In this document: positions 10,668-20,722 of the stretch, one piece after another
Numbering within the stretch: the stretch's first letter is position 1
Layout: every line of letters starts with the position of its first letter
Assembly (NCBI GenBank): GCA_029216955.1
Contig: JANAVB010044017.1
Coordinates: 1,209,385-1,273,384 of the forward strand
DNA from: Iris pallida
Taxonomy: Eukaryota; Streptophyta; Magnoliopsida; Asparagales; Iridaceae
Reading direction: 5' to 3'
Length of the DNA stretch: 64,000 nucleotides
Notes under the pieces: model-generated
Told to the model about the DNA's origin: nothing
What the model saw: only the letters and a program-made list of their open reading frames with translations
The model's database searches: none
Translations under genes and position numbers: made by a program

Positions 10668-13610
10668 TAATATACCACTCAGAAAAAGTTTCGTCCTCGA
10701 AACTTAAGGAACAAGTCTTCCACAAGATTCACTTAATCACCATGAGTTTACTCATTCAGCTTCAAATCAATATTCATTTCAGCCCACTCGGTCATTTCAA
10801 AATATATATCCAACTGTACCATTTAAATCCATCAACGATTCGATTTGTCTATCTCTTTTTCAATTACTTGCAACTTCTCATTGATTCACCAACATTTTTC
10901 TTGCATTCTATCTTGGTCGCAACACATCACTTCATTTGGATCCATACACATATTTCAGGCGTCCCCAAAATATATGCATTTCAGCCAAAGTCTGCGCTAG
11001 TGCGATAAATTCTTCCAACAACATTATCTCAGTCGCAACCTATCACTTCGGCTGTATCCATACACATATTTTAGGCGTCCCTAAAACATATGTACTTCAA
11101 CCAACTTCCATGATAGTATAATTCGATCAGCCACGATATAACTCTCTTTTCCAAATCAGACTTAATATCCTTTCAATTGACTTATCACTTTATTCACTTT
11201 GCCATAATCACTATTTTCCAGGCCACCACTTAACATCAGGGACAATCTCCATCCAAGCATAACATTTCTAACATTCGATCAAGGGTCTAACTTAGAGCCA
11301 ATCATATCAAGGTTTCACAACAGCAATCATTTTCCTTCCCAAATCCAACAACATTTTTCACCGAGGCAATTCATCTTTTCTAAAAGATACAATCCAACAT
11401 CACCAGCTATCGATTATCCGAGTCAGGATATAATTCTATGCAACAGTCAAGGTTAACCCAGCTACCCGACTATAGATACTTATCCAACATTTCCGTCATG
11501 AGCAGTCAATTCCATCTCATATAATAATTCACTATTCGATACATACAAATCAAGTCTCATCCCACGATTCCATTTCCCGCTATAGGCCGACACATAATTC
11601 TCAAGGGTCAAACATCTCTAAGGTTCATATTGGAGCATATACTTACAACTTATCATTCTTAGATCATACTCATCACCATCTCTCGTTCAATGCCACAAGG
11701 TCATTCTATGGGTCGCCAATGGCCATCTATTATTCGGTCCAGTCTCAATGGTTAGCTATACCGACAGCTATACCTAATCATTCAGGTGACTCCCCTAGAG
11801 TGGACGGCTACTAGGGTTATACTAGTTTCTGCTTCTTAGGGCCAACAAGCAACCGACAGTTCTAAGGAACTCTACCCAAACCTATGGGTATCAAGTCAGT
11901 CTGAATAATGAATCGCCAATTGGGCTAAGCCAGCAATTGGTAATTCATCAACTGGTCGCTAGGGTCAAGTCTATCTATCCAGGATCTTCCTCAAGGAAAT
12001 AATTCCCACAGAGGCTCATTCTAGACTTACCCCACAATCGACTAAGATCGATCTATCAACATTACGGTCAATTCCCAATCTGACATACGATTCTCATCAT
12101 TCCAATAATCCATCAAGTAAATTCCAATAATTTAATTTCTATTCCAATTCCTTTGTACTCACACGAACCCATAAACCAAGGTTAACTATTCAAGGGTCAT
12201 CGATTCCGATAGTCTCATCATAACTTATGGAATCATACTATTCGATCTGTATGACAGAGTCACACCACCAAGTCATAAGCCAACTATCCATATCCCAACC
12301 AACAGTCACCTATACCGACATTATCCAACAAGTTTGCCATTTCTCAATCCCCTATATTTCTCAATCATCAAATTATCTTACGGACATTCTTAATCTCATG
12401 CAGCAAGGGTCGAATAGTTTATCCCATTCTTTTCTGACATTTCATGTATCAATTAACCATCCTCTAGGCAACACCAGTATTCAGAGTCACTACTTGTGAC
12501 TTTTCTAATCCTATTAAATTCCTCAGCATACTTGCACATAGGCAACAACTATCCTTTGGTGATCAAGATGGATTAACATCTATTACACCTTAGGATCAAG
12601 GCACAGATTTCTAATATCCCTTTGATTCACCGACAATATTTTTAAACTTTCAGCTTAGCAACCAACTTTGTATTAGCCACATTTGATTTGTATCCAACCA
12701 ATCGAAGTCAACATTCAGATGTTCTAAACCACAACATTCTCTAGCCAAATCATTTACCCATAGCATACTAACGGTCTTACTAGTCTGAGTCAGCACTCGA
12801 CTAAACAATTTCTAACCAAGCCAACCGTTACCATTTCTACAATCTCACTACCCAACATAGCATCACCGTCAGGGGACACTTGAGTCATCTAGCACAATAC
12901 ATGACTCCCAGCTAAGTCTCGGCACTACCCAGTACTCACAGATAGTCTCATTGCTATTTTATGGAAAGGGTCAACATACATCTCGTTCTGAGGTGGTAGA
13001 GGCAATATACCACTCAGGAACGAAGCCATCCTTAAACAATACCAACTCAATCTATTTCGGACATTCCTGATCTATAATGATCACAATACTTAACCAACAT
13101 CTCGGGGTCTCAATAGTATAAGCCAATATTCTTAGCATCTCTAAAGCACTTAGCAACACACATGAGTCAATTCACCAGTTCTGTCAAACTCATCCATCAA
13201 TTATTTCATTCACAACTCTTTTCCAACATCACATGCAATTCTCAACTTGTTACAGCATACCCAGCCACTTTTCTATATTCCTACATTCCAAACAACATTC
13301 GCAATATTGCATACTATGGCATCGAGTCATTGTTGGGTTATTTGTGTCCAGACCAACAACAATCATTCATTCAGAGGCATCACAATGTATATAGACTTAT
13401 TGTATGGAACATCCAGTGAGCAGCCAAAAGGGTCAATAATCTTTCAGACACGAACAACATAGAATGATTACATAACAACAACAACATAATCGCGGAAGCA
13501 ATCTTTGATTTAATCGCGGAAGCAACGTTGAGTGATCGCGGAAGCATCTTTGGTTAATCGTCGATGCAACTTTGATTTGAACGAATCAAAGAAGAGACCA
13601 AGGACGTAAA
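10668..13610 (-). other. Non-coding interior of the LARD-like element
   Basis: No frame above about 90 codons and no protease, reverse transcriptase or integrase motif is visible on either strand. Next to the 3' LTR the minus strand reads TTTCGAGGACGAAACTTTTT (10682-10705 region). The same phrase occurs before the 3' LTR of the chromovirus at 34734-42750. The rest is AT-rich, C-rich on the + strand, and without obvious repeats except the short motif at 13489-13546. Confidence 0.75.
13489..13546. repeat. Three copies of ATCGCGGAAGCA near the primer site
   Basis: The 12-bp word ATCGCGGAAGCA occurs at 13489, 13513 and 13535, 22-24 bp apart. It lies in the untranslated leader just downstream of the primer site (minus-strand reading). 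A packaging or binding role is possible but not shown. Confidence 0.75.
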
Positions 13611-13627
13611 GCCGTGCTCTGATACCA
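13611..13627 (-). other. Primer binding site of the LARD-like element (initiator Met tRNA)
   Basis: On the minus strand TGGTATCAGAGCACGGC begins 3 bases after the end of the 5' LTR. TGGTATCAGAGC is the standard complement of the 3' end of plant initiator methionine tRNA. It fixes the orientation and the LTR edge at 13631. Confidence 0.92.
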
Positions 13628-13630
13628 ATT

Positions 13631-15114
13631 TGTCACGCCCCGATTCATAGAGTCATTTATTCACATATTTTATCTCTTGGAATCGATCGTCCTCGCTTGG
13701 GCGTGATGCCGTACAAGTCTGGTATTGCACTTGTACAAGGCAAAGATGGTACATAATCGATTATTCTTCAAATAGGAACACATCGCAGCGGCAGAAGCAG
13801 ATAAATTGAATTTAATGAGGACAATCTTTCTTATGGAATAGAAGTACATCACTTCTTTATAGCAGCAGAAAAAAAGAGTAACTTGAAGCCACACAGAGAT
13901 ATGTAGAACTTTATTCTCTTTATTGATAATTGAAGAAGTGTACAAGACTTGTATTGAAGTACAATGATTACAGCACATCTCACTTTACATTGGAAACTAA
14001 CTGAACAATGCTATACAGCTTACATTTGATATTTGGATACAATGGATTACAACTCGATATACCGACTTCTCGTACCTGCATCAAATACAGGTTATCTGAT
14101 ATACTTACTCTGCCTGCACAAAACATTCACTAGCATGCATCCTGACTACATGGTCACTGGTGTTGTTAAACCATATGGACTCTTCTCATTTCATTTCATT
14201 TTAAGATAATGCGGTCAGCATAGTAGGTGGCGAGCCTCTATGCCACCCCGTCTTATCCGTGCTCCCATAGCACTCATCATTATTTCCTCCTAGGCCGAAT
14301 CGGTCCCCAGGGCCCTAGGAACCGTTCGAGGAAATTATTACTCAAACCTTGTATACAAGTTGTTCATGACCATGCGAATGCGTGTCCGACTCGATTGTGA
14401 ACATAATCGCATGGTAAAATATATTAAGGAAAGTAAAGGCAACAGTGCATCATTAGTCATATTCAATGACTTATTCATTTCATCATTTCCATCATTTCAT
14501 TTGGTGATCTCAACGATCCCAGCTTTATCATTTCTCATTCATTGCTTCATTGCAACGTATCTCATATCATTCCTTTCTTAAGAGGAACTTAACATTCATT
14601 CATTTCATAGGGACATTTATTCATTCATTCATTTCTTATAAGGGACAGGCAATATTTCATATTCTTGCAACAGTTATACAGATAGTACATGATTCTAGTG
14701 TTTTATTCAGTTCATTGGTTCGATAGCATAGCCAGTTTACTTCTTATTCTATCATTCATAAGGCATCTCATTAATCAAGTGTTTTATCGTTTCAGCAGCA
14801 TTAAGCATAAGGGGCAATGTTATCAATTCATTCTCAGGCAGCGAATCACATTAACAGTTCAATGTGTTATACATTTCGATACTTCATCTATTAAGCATGA
14901 AGGAGTAAGGAGGAGGAAGGACAGTTCCACTCACCCAAAATTCAACTAAGCGTAGCTCCTCCAGCGAGCCACGTTCCAATATCCATTCCGTCTAGCCAGC
15001 TAAGAGAGACTGCATCAGTCTCAATTCTTCTCATTCCCAACATAAGTCACGGTCTAATATTCTGATCCCATCCAATAAGCCAACCAAATGCCTCGTACGG
15101 AGCGGGGCATTACA
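13631..15114 (-). repeat. 5' LTR of the nested LARD-like element
   Basis: It is 1484 bp and matches 9184-10667 nearly base for base. On the minus strand it starts TGTAATGCCCCG and ends GGGGCGTGACA, directly followed by the primer site. The duplication CTGCC follows at 15115-15119. Confidence 0.93.
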
Positions 15115-17320
15115 CTGCCTCACTCCCGTATACTAAAGAGAATGGTGTATTCCCAGTAGCTGTTCGAACTGTGGTGCGATAAGCCCATAAGCATTCGCCG
15201 AGCTTTTCGTTCCAGTCGCGTTTGTTGGAGGAGACAAATTTCTTGAGGAGTTTGATGATTGTTTTATTGAATGCCTCTGCCAACCCGTTTGCTGCTGGGT
15301 TATATGGTGTCGAAGCGACATTCTGAATGCGGTGCTTATCGCAGAATCGGTAGAATACATGGCTTATAAACTGTGGACCATTATTATGGATGATCCTCCG
15401 CGGTAGTCCGAAGCGGTAGATGACGTGATGCTTAAGGAAGCTGATCACGTTTGAAGTCTTAACTTCTGTGAGTGGAACGGCTTCCGACCATTTGGAGAAG
15501 TAATCGGTGATCGTAAGTATGAAGCGATGTCCTCGGGAGGAAGGTGGGGTGATTGGGCCAATGATATCCATTCCCCATGCTTCGAATGGCCAGGATGCCA
15601 CCGTTGGATGTAGAAACTCGGAGGGTTGGTGAATGAAGTCTGTGTAGACTTGGCAAGCCTTGTATTTTCTGGCATAGTCTATTGCGTCTGCCACCATCGT
15701 GGGCCAGTAGTAGCCCATACGGCGAAGGCGGTCCTGTAGCTTAGGGCCAGGCTGATGGGCCCCACAGACACCACCGTGAGCTTCTCGTACAGCTTCTTTG
15801 GCTTCTGCGTTTGACAAGCACCGGAGTAATAATCCGTTGTAGGATCGTCGGTACAGCATTTTTGTCTCTGTGTCGTAGAAGAATCTGAGAGAACGCCGTC
15901 TGATGGAGGTGGCTTCCCTTGGGTTCTCCGGGAGGATGTCGTATACGACGAAGTCAATGAACGGTTGTCTCCAGTCTGGTGTTTCGTCGACCGTCCGGGC
16001 GAAATAGCTCACCACGAATTGAATATTGTTCTTGGGACAGACCAGTTCGTGGCCTATCACCTCAACCGAGTGATGCGCTTGGTTCGACACTGCTAAGGAA
16101 GCGGCAAGGCCTGCTAGGGCATCGGCTTCGATATTTTGAAGTCTGGGGACGTGTTCGATGAAGAATCCCTCGAATGAGGAGATAATGTTGATTGCTATTT
16201 GGTGGTAGGGGATCATGTCTTCATGGCGGACTTCGTACGACCCCCGAATCTGATTGACGATTAATTATGAATCGCCGTATGCTTCGAGATATTCTACACC
16301 CAGCTCCTTTGCGAGTTGGAGGCCAATGACCAAAGCGTTGTACTTGGCCACATTGTTGGAACAGGGTTCCGTGAGAGAGTAGGCGCGATTGATCACTAGC
16401 CCGGTCGGAGAGATCAATACCACTCCGACCCCGACGACGATATTTCCCTTGGGTCCGGTTCTTGAGGCACCATCGAAGAACATTCGCCATATGTTATCGT
16501 GAGTGGCTGTATTCGAATCGGCGACCTCGTCTGGGATCTCTTCATAGATTCTGGATGACTCCGATCCTGGGTGGGCTGCCAAAAAGTCTGCTAGGGCTTG
16601 ACCCTTGACAGCCTTCTGTGGGACGAAGATCATATGATATGGGGATAGCAGTATTGCCCAGGTAGCGAGGCGAGAGCTGAGCGCCCCTGGTTTAGTCATG
16701 AGAACCCTGAGAGGATTTACCCGTGAGATCACATGTATGGTTTGTCCTGTAACATAGTGCCGCGTCTTTTGAATAGCGAACACCAAGGCGAGGCATTCTT
16801 TCTCCACGGTAGTGTATCGGTGTTCGGGCCCGACCATCATTCGCCTGAGGTAGTATATGGCCTGTTCGTGTCCTGCGTCGTTATTTTGTGCCAGCAGGGC
16901 ACCGAGGGAGTGTTCCATTGCTCGTACATAGAGCAAGAATGGTTTTCCAGGGACCGGGGCCACCAGGACTTGATGATTTGACAAATATTCTTTGATATCG
17001 TCGAAAGCGCGTTAGCATTCTTCGTCCCATGTGAATGAGACTCCCTTCTTCATGAGGTGTGTGAACGGCCGGCATCATCCGGAGAGATTGGAAATGAACC
17101 TTCTGATATAGGCTAGCCTCCCTTGGAGGCCTCTAAGTTCGCGGAGATTTTTCGGGGGACCCATCTCCATTATTGCCTTGGTTTTCTCAGGGTCTACATG
17201 GATACCCCGTGCAGTGATGATGAAACCTAAGAACTTCCCGCTGGATACGCCCAAAAACGACTTTGTAGGGTTCATCTTTAGGTTGTGGGCTCGCATCAGG
17301 TCGAATACCGTCTTTAGATC
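15115..17320 (-). pseudogene. Tat pol, second half: RT end, RNase H, archaeal-type RNase H, integrase
   Basis: One frame runs through with stops at 17075-17077 (TGA), 17012-17014 (TAA) and 16265-16267 (TAA). It encodes the RT connection region (FLGFIITARGIHVDPEKTKA), retroviral-type RNase H (EKECLALVFAIQKTRHYV), then a second RNase H of the type found in the Tat clade (WRMFFDGASRTGPKGN, later NIEADALAGLAA). Integrase follows: zinc-binding part, then catalytic core with FEAWGMDIIGPITPP, and YNPAANGLAEAFNKTIIKLL with the Glu. It ends in GSEAV, where the nested element begins. Each stop sits where CAA or CGA with C-to-T change would explain it. Confidence 0.9.
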
Positions 17321-20300
17321 TTACAGATGATCCTCCTTGCGGTGACTCTTGACAGCGATGTCGTCGACGTAGCATTCCACTATTTTGCGTAAATGTTCTC
17401 TGAAAATGATACTCATAGCCCGCTGATATGTGGCACCAGCATTCTTTAGACCGAATGGCATGACTGCGTAACAGTATGTGCCGATCGGTGTTCTAAATGA
17501 TGTGTGCTTCTCATCGTCGGGGGACATCTTGATTTGATTGTATCCCGAGAATCCATCCATGAATGACATACGTTCGAAGCCGCATGTGTTGTCAATCATG
17601 ATGTCCGTGATCGGGAGGGAAAATTCGTCTTTCGGACATGGCTCATTTAGATTGCGAAAGTCGATGCAGATTCGGATCTTCCCGTTCTTCTTAAGGACCG
17701 GGACTATATTGGCGACCCAGTCAGGGTGTTGCTCCTCACGGATGAAGCTGCTGGCTATCAGTTTGTTGACTTCGGCTTCGATCGCGTCCATGACGCCCGG
17801 GCGGAAGCGTCGTTGCTGCTGCTTGACTGGCTTTGCATCCGGCCGTATATTGAGTTTATGGAGAGCAATGTCGGGATCTAATCCCGGCATGTCTTCGTAA
17901 CTCCATGCAAATACGTCAATGTATTCTCGGATGAGTTCCAGCAGTGATTTTCGTTCCTTGTCTGTTAGGCTTTTACTGACGAAGATTGGCTTCGGAGAGG
18001 ATTCGGTGCCGAGGTTGACCTGCATAACTTCGTCCTCCGTAGGAGGTTCTCTTAGCTCGAACCGCTTTTCCCGTTGTGCGTCTAACTGATGGGCCCACGG
18101 CTCAAGCTCGAGAATTTCAGGAATGTCCTCGTCTTCTTCGTAAGCGTCGGCAAATGCCATATTGACTGATAGGACTTGTCTGAATACGTCCCCAATGCTT
18201 GTGTCTGAGTCGGAAGTTGGTGACCCGGTTGAGTGTGACTGCCAGTCGCATTCTTTATCTGAGCTTTTAGGGGTCGTAGTTGGCGTTACATATCCTAAAC
18301 CGCATCGGGTTTTGTTATAGTAGTTCCGTGGTTTGCCCGCCGGGGCTGGCGTCTTCAAAGGTAATCGTCGTCCAGTGCCGTAGTTCAGTCCTGGCGTTGT
18401 CTCTAGATCATACCCCTGTTTCTGCATGAGATATTTGGATTGAGGGCTATAGAGATACAGAGGCAATCTTCCGTTATCTGACCCGAAGTCGACTTCTTCC
18501 ATGGCGAGGGGATGCGGGTTGTTCGTCCGGCCGAAGATGATTGGGTGGTCCCCTCCTTCGATTATTCGGTAAGCGTCTTCTACTGGAGTAAGTTGGATAG
18601 CGGTGTACACATTTGTCACCTGTGTATGTAGGTGAGTGCCTATACCGTGGTCCATAGCATACATTGTACATAGCTTGTTGAGTTCGATGTAATTCAAAGA
18701 TAGCCCTTTATTGATAAAATAAGGTATCTTCTCGAGAGGGATTACATCATCCGCAGAAGGGGTATCGGAGTGGGCAGCCACATACTTGGCTAATTCTGGT
18801 TCTTCTTTGGCCACCCCCTGTATAAATGAAGACTGGGAGAGCGACCTAGTCAGCTTGATCTTTAGGGGCTCGACCGGAGGAGCAGGTCGTGGAGTTATTG
18901 GTGGACCAGCAACCCCCAGCTTGGCATCTGACGTGGGGCGAGAAGTGGCTGGTTCGCTGGAAGTGTCAGACCTCGCGTCGGGGTGACGGCCCCTTTTAGG
19001 AAGACGTATCGTGAGCGGTCTGTCGGAGGGATTGAGTTTCTCTGCTTGGAGCTGACCGACTCTTGGTAGTCTGATGGTAAAAGGTCCTGGTGTGGGTCTC
19101 GGCACTTGGCCAGACCTCGGCAGCCGGATCCTCATCTGCTCTTCTTGCGCCGATAGACTGATTGCGTCCTTACGCAGAGTAGCCGTAAGGGGTGCAGAAC
19201 TGCCCGGTTTGCGAGCCTGGAGATGGATTGTCAGGGGTTCTTCTGATCTTGTGGTTGTCTTGGTGTGAGCTTGCACCTCCTCTTCGACCAGATGCTTCTT
19301 TGATTTTTCGTAAAGACAGGAGTCTGAGTAATAAGATTCGACCCCCTTGAAGGGATCGATATCAGCAAACTCTGTCCTCACGAAGCCGTGCTTATCGACA
19401 TATTTGAAGCACTGGTGTAGCGTGGAAAGCACGATCATGTAATCGTGTATCCAAGGCCGCCCCAGAAGGATATTGTAAGAAGTGTCGGCATCTATGACGT
19501 AGCAGGTGACTTCTGATTGGAGATCGCCAATCTGACATTTCAAGCGAATCTTCCCTATTGGGTAGCTCCTGCCCGAATTGAAACCGCTAATGGCGGTGCT
19601 TGTAGGCGTCAGGCGATGCATTGGAATGCGAAGATGATGTAGCAGACCTTTCGGAATGATACTTATGGAGGACCCGGGGTCAATGTGCATTCGGTCTACC
19701 TTTACGTCGCCGATGTATCCAGTGTAGTACAATGGGCGATCGTGCAGGTTAGTTTTGATGAGCATATCCTGCGAAGAGAATACGATATTGGGCATTGCAC
19801 CTGTACATGCACTATCTTGGAGATCTGCAGGCTGATTATCTCCCGTGAGGTTGACCTGAGCCAAGTATGCGTCGGCATTTTGGAGCGCCTCACTTAGAGC
19901 TGTGCGGACATCTTTTGAGAGTCTCAGGAGTTCGTATAAGGACAATTTGGCCGGTGTGTTAGCCAATTGCGCCAAGATGTCGAAGTTATAGGGCCTCTCC
20001 AGCCCCTGAGGTGTCTCCTTTCGGAGAGATTTGTCGAAGCGAGTCTCCTTCGGCCTAGGCTTGTCGGTCGTCGAAGGCTGAGCCGATCCCGGAGTATCAG
20101 CATTTGTGGGCTGCTGATCATTAGTCGGATTCTCGGCCACTGGTTGGGCTTGTGCTCCAGATCGGGTAGTGACGGCTGAGACTTCCCCTTCCTCTGCCGA
20201 GGCGGTGCGGCATGATCTGACCTTTCCACTTTCCTTTTTAGAGGATAAAGTGGGCTGAGTCACCTCATGGACTAGGTCCGGATGGACCCACATGATCTTC

Positions 20301-20722
20301 CCTCGTGATGTGGTGAAGGGTATTAGGCCGGGAGTTTGATCACGGGCAGGCGGAAGGTTAGTGATTTCCATTGTTGCCAGAGGGATGGGCATGACACCGT
20401 CTTGAGTCTCTGTTGGAGGGAAATTGCCGAATTGTACGGACACCATGTTGGCTGCTACGGTTACCTCCTCGAAGTCGATAGCCAGAGCGTTTAAATCGAT
20501 GAGGTTCTGGATATAGCATTTCAGTTGGTAGCAGTCGTGTGTAGCATGGTGGACGTAGCGGTGGTAATGGCAGAACTTCGGATTTTCCAAATCAGCAGGC
20601 CGAGGTTCCCGCCTTGGTGGAGGAAGCTGAATTCTATCTCCTTGTATAAGCATGTCCAAGATAGACTTGACGTGGCTGTCTTCGAAAGAATAAGTGATTT
20701 GAGGCCATTGTTTGTCCGCTGG
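17321..20722 (-). pseudogene. Tat gag end, protease and reverse transcriptase
   Basis: This is the same frame as gag, entered after the amber codon at 20723-20725 and ended by TAA at 17321-17323. In order it has: PKFCHYHRYVHHATHDCYQL (a Cys/His region at the end of gag); the protease around MHIDPGSSISIIPKGL, with DPGSS in place of the common DTG/DSG; and reverse transcriptase with RICIDFRNLNEPCPKDEFSL, AVMPFGLKNAGATYQRAM and the active-site motif CYVDDI. The open stretch from the first Met is 1112 codons. The TAA near the end cuts off the RT thumb region. Enzymatic residues visible up to that point look intact. Confidence 0.9.

Larger units (their letters stand above)
9184..15114 (-). mobile_element. 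Non-autonomous LTR retrotransposon (LARD-like) nested in integrase
   Basis: Two LTRs of identical length (1484 bp, 9184-10667 and 13631-15114) start TG and end CA and are flanked by CTGCC on both sides (9179-9183 and 15115-15119). The primer site lies next to 13631, so the element reads on the minus strand. The 2963-bp interior has no long frame and no recognisable gag or pol. That is the layout of a large retrotransposon derivative that depends on another element's proteins. I counted about 17 LTR differences by eye (about 99% identity), so it is young and younger than its host element. Confidence 0.92.

Noticed and set aside
9223..13978. Frames of 70-102 codons in the LARD-like LTRs and interior
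   Set aside because: The two LTR frames are copies of one another. None has a known domain, and the interior frames are isolated and AT-biased.
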